Source: Brevundimonas sp.
GTDB lineage: Bacteria > Pseudomonadota > Alphaproteobacteria > Caulobacterales > Caulobacteraceae
Direction of reading: 5' to 3'
Assembly (NCBI GenBank): GCA_024711185.1
Contig: JANJTI010000287.1
Coordinates: 1 to 9,146, forward strand
DNA length: 9,146 nt
Below, piece by piece: positions 6,205 through 9,146 of this stretch. Made by a program: the position numbers and the translations under genes. Within the stretch, counting starts at the first letter, position 1, and each line of letters begins with the position of its first letter. Below the pieces are notes generated by a model. That model saw only the letters and a program-made list of their open reading frames with translations. It was not told the DNA's origin and did no database searches.

Positions 6205-6218
6205 CCTAGAGTGCGGCG
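6205..6218 (+). promoter_or_regulatory. -10-like element directly upstream of the DUF2794 start, suggesting a leaderless mRNA
   Basis: CCTAGAGT at 6205-6212 places TAGAGT 6 bases before the ATG at 6219, so transcription would begin at or next to the A of the start codon. No Shine-Dalgarno sequence is visible in the bases before the ATG. The -35 region (about 6184-6189) has no clear match. Leaderless genes with this geometry are common in Caulobacter. Confidence 0.45.
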
Positions 6219-6551
6219 ATGAGCGACGCCGCCGACGCGCAGCCGCAGGCCGGCCCGGTCTTCTTCGACCGGCGCGAGCTGGACCAGATCCTGCGAGTCT
6301 ATGGCCGCATGGTCGCTTCGGGCGAATGGCGCGACTACGCCGTTGTCGGTCATCGGGACGTGGCCGAGTTCGCCGTCTTCCGCCGCTCGGGGGACGCCCC
6401 CGCCTACCGTATCGAGAAGCGGCCCGCCCTGCGTCTGAAGCAGGGCCAGTGGGCGGTGATCGGCGAGGGCGGCGTCATCCTGCGCCGCGGCCGCGAGTTG
6501 CCACAGGTCCTGCGGGTCTTCGACAGCCGGCGCTTCAGCGTGGTGGAATAG
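6219..6551 (+). CDS. DUF2794 domain protein, function unknown
   Basis: This 110-residue soluble protein is almost entirely one DUF2794 domain, a family I know from Alphaproteobacteria. Its recognisable signature is FFDRRELDQILRVYGRMV at 15-32, then SGEWRDYAVV, EFAVFRRSGDAPAYRIEK at about 50-67, a QGQWAVIGEGGVILRRG stretch at about 75-91, and LPQVLRVF near the end. There is no signal peptide or membrane segment, and no catalytic motif is evident. The start is taken at 6219 although it lacks a ribosome binding site, because the family homology begins soon after and a -10-like element precedes it. It is monocistronic, ending at a hairpin shared with the converging Bax inhibitor-1 gene. Function is not known for the family as far as I can tell. 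Confidence 0.85.
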   Translation: MSDAADAQPQAGPVFFDRRELDQILRVYGRMVASGEWRDYAVVGHRDVAEFAVFRRSGDAPAYRIEKRPALRLKQGQWAVIGEGGVILRRGRELPQVLRVFDSRRFSVVE

Positions 6552-6590
6552 AAAAAGGGCCCGGATCGCTCCGGGCCCCTCTGTTTCGGT
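6552..6590. terminator. Bidirectional intrinsic terminator between converging genes
   Basis: GGGCCCGGA (6557-6565) and TCCGGGCCC (6570-6578) form a perfect 9-base stem with a TCGC tetraloop. AAAAA at 6552-6556 becomes TTTTT on the minus strand, giving a textbook terminator for the Bax inhibitor-1 gene, while the plus-strand tail CTCTGTTTC serves the DUF2794 gene. The DUF2794 stop codon TAG abuts the A run. Confidence 0.88.
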
Positions 6591-6602
6591 GATCCGGGCC
6601 GA

Positions 6603-7343
6603 CTATTCGCGGTTGCCGCCCATGAACATCAGCAGAAACTGGAACAGGTTGATGAAGTTGATGAACAGGCTCAGCGCGCCGAAGCCGGTGGCCACGCCCA
6701 TCGCCGCTTCGTTTCCGCCCAGGGCGTAGTAGGTCATCTTCAGCCGCTGGGTGTCGTAGGCGATCAGCCCCGAGAAGATCAGCACGCCAAGGGCGCTGAT
6801 GATCAGCATCAGGGTTCCGCTGCCGAGGAACATGTTGACGATGGATGCGATGATCAGGCCGATCACGCCCATGATCAGGAAGCTGCCCCAGCCGGTCAGG
6901 TTCTTCTTCGTGGTGTAGCCGAACAGGCTCAGCGCGCCGAAGGCCGCGGCGGTCACGAAGAAGGTCGAGGCCACCGAGGCGCCCGTGTAGCGCAGGAAGA
7001 CGAAGCCGAGCGAGGCGCCGATCGACGCCACCACGGCCCAGTACAGCAGGTTGACGCCGCCGGCGGTGGGATTCTTCATGAAGAACATCGAGCCGAACAG
7101 CAGCACCAGCGGCAGGAACTGGACGATCATGCCCGGCATGGTGATGCCGTAGCCGGTCGGTGTCTGAACCCAGAGCAGGCTGGTGACCTCCGGGACGTTC
7201 CCGGTCACGTACGCCAGCACTCCGGCCACCACCAGGCCGATGGCCAGCTTGTTGTAGACGCCCAGCATGAAGCTGCGCAGGCCCGCGTCCACCGCCATGT
7301 CGGCGGTCTGCGGGATGGAATAGCCGTTTCTGAAATCGCTCAT
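6603..7343 (-). CDS. Bax inhibitor-1/YccA family integral membrane protein
   Basis: The 246-residue protein has seven hydrophobic segments at roughly 26-47, 70-89, 97-117, 124-142, 152-172, 175-195 and 219-242, the TMBIM/BI-1 topology. Family landmarks are the soluble N-terminal stretch with VDAGLRSFMLGVYNKLAIGL, SGLIAYDTQRLK at 191-202 with Asp197, and ALSLFINFINLF at 223-234. Bacterial members are proposed pH-sensitive calcium-leak channels in the inner membrane, as shown for Bacillus YetJ, and some interact with FtsH-type proteolysis; which applies here is not visible. Position 229 is Asn where several family members carry Asp. AAGGAGG (7363-7357) lies 13 bases upstream of the ATG at 7343, a slightly long spacing with no better start. 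The gene is monocistronic, with its own promoter and terminator. Confidence 0.92.
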   Translation of the reverse strand: MSDFRNGYSIPQTADMAVDAGLRSFMLGVYNKLAIGLVVAGVLAYVTGNVPEVTSLLWVQTPTGYGITMPGMIVQFLPLVLLFGSMFFMKNPTAGGVNLLYWAVVASIGASLGFVFLRYTGASVASTFFVTAAAFGALSLFGYTTKKNLTGWGSFLIMGVIGLIIASIVNMFLGSGTLMLIISALGVLIFSGLIAYDTQRLKMTYYALGGNEAAMGVATGFGALSLFINFINLFQFLLMFMGGNRE

Positions 7344-7391
7344 CGCGGTTTCGAATCCTCCTTTTGGCCGGGTCGTCCCGACCTTTGCGCA

Positions 7392-7420
7392 AATATTGGT
7401 CGCGCGGGCCTCGTCTGCAA
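7392..7420 (-). promoter_or_regulatory. Candidate promoter for the Bax inhibitor-1 gene
   Basis: On the minus strand TTGCAG (7420-7415) and AATATT (7397-7392) are separated by exactly 17 bases. AATATT is the most A+T-rich hexamer of the divergent 125-base gap. Transcription would start near 7385, giving a leader of about 42 bases that contains the AAGGAGG ribosome binding site. Confidence 0.45.
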
Positions 7421-7432
7421 GGAAAACCGGAC

Positions 7433-7468
7433 TTGGGCCGGGCGGTTGCAGCCGCTACCAAGGGTCGC
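7433..7468 (+). promoter_or_regulatory. Candidate promoter for the thpR-acetyltransferase pair
   Basis: TTGGGC at 7433-7438 and TACCAA at 7456-7461 (within GCTACCAA) have a 17-base spacer, and initiation about 7 bases after the -10 would coincide with the ATG at 7469. An AAGGG at 7460-7464 could also serve as a close ribosome binding site if transcription starts further upstream. Consensus match is modest. Confidence 0.33.
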
Positions 7469-8008
7469 ATGATCCGGCTGTTCACCGCCCTGTCGATTCC
7501 CGAGGACGTGTCGGACACGCTCGCTCGCCGGCAGACCGGCCTGCCCGGCGCCAAATGGCGCACCGCGGAGCAGTTGCACGTCACCCTGGCCTTCTACGGC
7601 GAGATCGACGAGCGACGGGCCGACGACCTCGCCGCCGAACTGAGCCGGGCCGCGGCGGGCGGGCCGTTCGAGATCGTCCTGTCCGGCGTCGGCGCCTTCG
7701 GCGACGGCCACCGCACCCACGCCATCTGGGCCGGGGTCGAGACGAACGAGCGCCTCTCGGTGCTGGCCGGCCGCTGCCGCGCCGCCGGCGAGCGCGCCGG
7801 CGTGGTCATGGAGCGGCGCGATTATCGCCCGCACGTGACGCTCGCCTACCTGAAGCCGCAGACCAATCCGGACCGGGTCGGGGGCTGGATCACGGGGCAC
7901 AACCTGCTGCGCTCGCCGCCGATCCGCATCGACCGTTTCGGACTTTGGTCCAGCCGCCTGTCGCACGAGGGCAGCCAGTACCAGCTCGAACGGGAGTACC
8001 CGCTGTGA
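7469..8008 (+). CDS. thpR: RNA 2',3'-cyclic phosphodiesterase (2'-5' RNA ligase family)
   Basis: The 179-residue protein belongs to the 2H phosphoesterase superfamily. Its two catalytic HxTx motifs are HVTL at 37-40 and HVTL at 122-125, separated by the usual spacing of about 85 residues, and the N-terminus MIRLFTALSIPEDV is typical of ThpR. Members hydrolyse 2',3'-cyclic phosphate ends of RNA and can join 2'-5' RNA ends in vitro; the physiological substrate is unsettled. The protein is cytosolic with no added domain. The ATG at 7469 fits the start of family homology; the frame is open to 7364 but the upstream residues are not conserved-looking. The stop codon overlaps the GTG start of the next gene. 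Confidence 0.93.
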   Translation: MIRLFTALSIPEDVSDTLARRQTGLPGAKWRTAEQLHVTLAFYGEIDERRADDLAAELSRAAAGGPFEIVLSGVGAFGDGHRTHAIWAGVETNERLSVLAGRCRAAGERAGVVMERRDYRPHVTLAYLKPQTNPDRVGGWITGHNLLRSPPIRIDRFGLWSSRLSHEGSQYQLEREYPL

Positions 8009-8541
8009 CCGGACCGGTGATCCAGACCGAACGCCTGGCCCTGCGCCCGATCGCGCTGGAGGACTTCCCGCGTTGGGCGGAGATGATGGCCGATCCCGAG
8101 GCGGCGCGCTTCCTCGGCGGGGCGCAGCCGGCGGCGACGGCGTGGCGCGGCTTCATGACCATGGCCGGCGCGTGGAGCCTGACCGGCGTGTCGATGTTCT
8201 CGGTGATCGAGCGCAACAGCGGCCTGTGGCTGGGCCGCATCGGCCCGTGGCGGCCGCACGACTGGCCGGGTACGGAGGTGGGCTGGGGCCTGCACCCTGC
8301 GGCGCAGGGCAAGGGCTACGGCGTCGAGGCGGCGACCGCGGCGATCGACTACGCCTTCGACGTGCTGGGCTGGACCGAGGTCATCCACTGCATCGATCCC
8401 GACAATCTCCCGTCGATCCGTCTGGCCGAGCGGGTCGGCTCTTATAACCAGGGCCCGACGCGCCTGCCGCCGCCGTTCGACCAGCTGGCGATCGACCGCT
8501 GGGGCCAGACGCGTGAGGAATGGCGGGCCCGTCCGCGCTGA
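8005..8541 (+). CDS. GNAT-family N-acetyltransferase, RimJ/RimL-like
   Basis: Translation from the GTG at 8005, which shares four bases (GTGA) with the end of thpR, gives 178 residues. The start TGPVIQTERLALRPIALED is the standard opening of Acetyltransf_3 proteins. The acetyl-CoA pyrophosphate-binding loop is QGKGYG at 101-106, preceded by EVGWGLHPAA on strand beta-4, and the C-terminal part has DPDNLPSIRLAERVG at 131-145, in which Asn134 and Ser137 are family-typical. It transfers an acetyl group from acetyl-CoA to an amine; the substrate (protein N-terminus, polyamine, antibiotic or other) cannot be read from the sequence. The overlap implies translational coupling to thpR, though a functional link is not established. 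Confidence 0.9.
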   Translation: MTGPVIQTERLALRPIALEDFPRWAEMMADPEAARFLGGAQPAATAWRGFMTMAGAWSLTGVSMFSVIERNSGLWLGRIGPWRPHDWPGTEVGWGLHPAAQGKGYGVEAATAAIDYAFDVLGWTEVIHCIDPDNLPSIRLAERVGSYNQGPTRLPPPFDQLAIDRWGQTREEWRARPR

Positions 8542-8569
8542 TCCCGGAACCGCGCCCTAACGTCACGCT

Positions 8570-8597
8570 TTGACCGCTGCGGCCGTTCGGCTAGGCA
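8570..8597 (+). promoter_or_regulatory. Candidate promoter for sqdB, Caulobacter-type
   Basis: TTGACCG at 8570-8576 and GCTAGGCA at 8590-8597 are separated by 13 bases, which fits the Caulobacter housekeeping pattern TTGACGS-N10-14-GCTANAWC with full agreement in TTGAC and GCTA. The transcript would begin near 8604 and include the AGAGGA ribosome binding site at 8614-8619. This is the best promoter match in the window. Confidence 0.55.
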
Positions 8598-8624
8598 GGA
8601 CGGCGGGAAACGAAGAGGACGGCC

Positions 8625-9146
8625 ATGCGCGTACTGGTTCTGGGCGGCGATGGATTCTGCGGCTGGCCGACGGCCTTGCACCTGTCTGCGCGCGGCTGGG
8701 ACGTGCTGATCGTCGACAATCTCAGCCGCCGCAACATCGACAACGAACTGGAGGTCCAGTCGCTGACCCCGATCCGCACCATGGGCGAGCGCCTCGCCGC
8801 GTGGAAGGAGGTCTCGGGCCGGACCATCGAATTCGTCAACATGACCGTCGGCAAGGAGTTCGACCGCCTCGTCGCCCTGATCCGCGACTGGAAGCCGGAC
8901 AGCGTCGTGCACTTCGCCGAGCAGCGCGCCGCGCCCTATTCGATGAAGAGCGCCCGGCACAAGTTGTACACGGTCGACAACAACCTGAACGCCACCAACC
9001 ATCTGCTGGCGGCGATCGTGGAGAGCGGGCGGGACGTTCACCTGGCCCACCTCGGCACCATGGGGGTGTACGGCTACACCACCGCCGGCCTGCGCATTCC
9101 CGAGGGCTATCTGAAGGTCACGGTCGACACCGATTTCGGCCCGGCC
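8625..9146 (+). CDS. sqdB: UDP-sulfoquinovose synthase, 3' end beyond right edge
   Basis: The first 174 codons are present and open to the right edge. The protein is an extended short-chain dehydrogenase/epimerase-type enzyme that makes UDP-sulfoquinovose from UDP-glucose and sulfite, the head-group donor of sulfoquinovosyl diacylglycerol. Specific landmarks separate it from ordinary sugar epimerases: the NAD-binding loop GGDGFCGWPTALHLS at 7-21, VDNLSRRNIDNELEVQSLTP at 30-49, VVHFAEQRAAPYSM at 94-107, and LGTMGVYG at 143-150, where Thr145 corresponds to the catalytic Thr of plant SQD1. The YxxxK catalytic pair lies beyond the window. The start at 8625 has AGAGGA with a 5-base spacer. The family is usually about 390-400 residues, so roughly 45% is visible. 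A glycosyltransferase such as SqdX/SqdD would be expected nearby, off the edge. Confidence 0.9.
   Translation, partial: MRVLVLGGDGFCGWPTALHLSARGWDVLIVDNLSRRNIDNELEVQSLTPIRTMGERLAAWKEVSGRTIEFVNMTVGKEFDRLVALIRDWKPDSVVHFAEQRAAPYSMKSARHKLYTVDNNLNATNHLLAAIVESGRDVHLAHLGTMGVYGYTTAGLRIPEGYLKVTVDTDFGPA

Larger units (their letters stand above)
5883..6218. other. 336-base non-coding gap after the HtrA gene
   Basis: I find no convincing protein gene here on either strand. The left part (5914-5975) holds two adjacent hairpins, interpreted below as a minus-strand small RNA whose terminator may also stop the HtrA transcript. The middle (about 6005-6032) contains a possible RpoH-like promoter on the minus strand and a short G+C hairpin at 6076-6092. 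The right end holds the -10-like element for the DUF2794 gene. A 71-codon plus-strand frame at 5994-6209 lacks a ribosome binding site and shows no protein-like composition. Confidence 0.7.

Noticed and set aside
5994..6209. A 71-codon plus-strand frame in the 336-base gap
   Set aside because: No ribosome binding site, no hydrophobic or conserved pattern, and it overlaps hairpins and promoter-like elements better explained as non-coding.
3012..6353. A 1113-codon open frame on the minus strand across the kinase and protease genes
   Set aside because: It is low-complexity in Arg, Gly, Ala, His and Asp, has no domain, and lies opposite three genes with clear catalytic motifs; it is a high-G+C shadow frame.
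8556..8582. Possible Pho box upstream of sqdB
   Set aside because: CGTCACG and TTGACCG only loosely resemble CTGTCAT direct repeats, and the second overlaps a better -35 element.

Overview
The window is about 70% G+C and densely packed, with short intergenic gaps and gene families typical of a heterotrophic alphaproteobacterium. A Caulobacterales member close to Brevundimonas fits best. The reasons are promoter elements resembling the Caulobacter GCTA-type -10, a DUF2794 gene (a family I know from Alphaproteobacteria), and a UDP-sulfoquinovose synthase gene (sulfoquinovosyl lipids are a known trait of Brevundimonas). This placement is inferred from composition and gene content, not from a marker-gene comparison. 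I see no insertion sequence, phage gene, CRISPR array, tRNA or rRNA, so the window reads as ordinary chromosome.

Layout: (1) 1-934, minus strand, the methylmalonyl-CoA mutase small subunit, cut by the left edge. (2) Divergent from it, a YghU/YfcG-like glutathione transferase (1054-1755) and a 64-residue protein of unknown function (1811-2005). (3) 2249-5882, a compact plus-strand cluster: an OmpR-type response regulator, its membrane histidine kinase, and a periplasmic HtrA/Do-like protease with two PDZ domains. This looks like an envelope-stress module. The protease also has its own candidate promoter, overlapping the kinase stop codon. (4) 5883-6218, a 336-base gap. Read on the minus strand it holds two adjacent hairpins with CCUCC-rich loops, the second ending in a T run; this is the architecture of alphaproteobacterial 'cuckoo' small RNAs. 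(5) 6219-6551, a DUF2794 protein that looks leaderless, converging on a Bax inhibitor-1 family membrane protein (7343-6603, minus) with a strong hairpin terminator between them. (6) 7469-8541, a 2',3'-cyclic phosphodiesterase/2'-5' RNA ligase gene (thpR) translationally coupled to a GNAT acetyltransferase. (7) 8625 to the right edge, the first 174 codons of UDP-sulfoquinovose synthase (sqdB) with its own promoter.

Functionally the two-component/HtrA cluster is the most coherent unit: a kinase with a roughly 150-residue periplasmic domain containing two cysteines, a regulator with a phosphoacceptor Asp, and a periplasmic quality-control protease. The most interesting non-coding item is the antisense-side small RNA candidate right after this cluster, because its loops could mask Shine-Dalgarno sequences. 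A recurring sequence signature is that the three CTAG tetranucleotides I found all lie in candidate -10 elements just upstream of a start codon.
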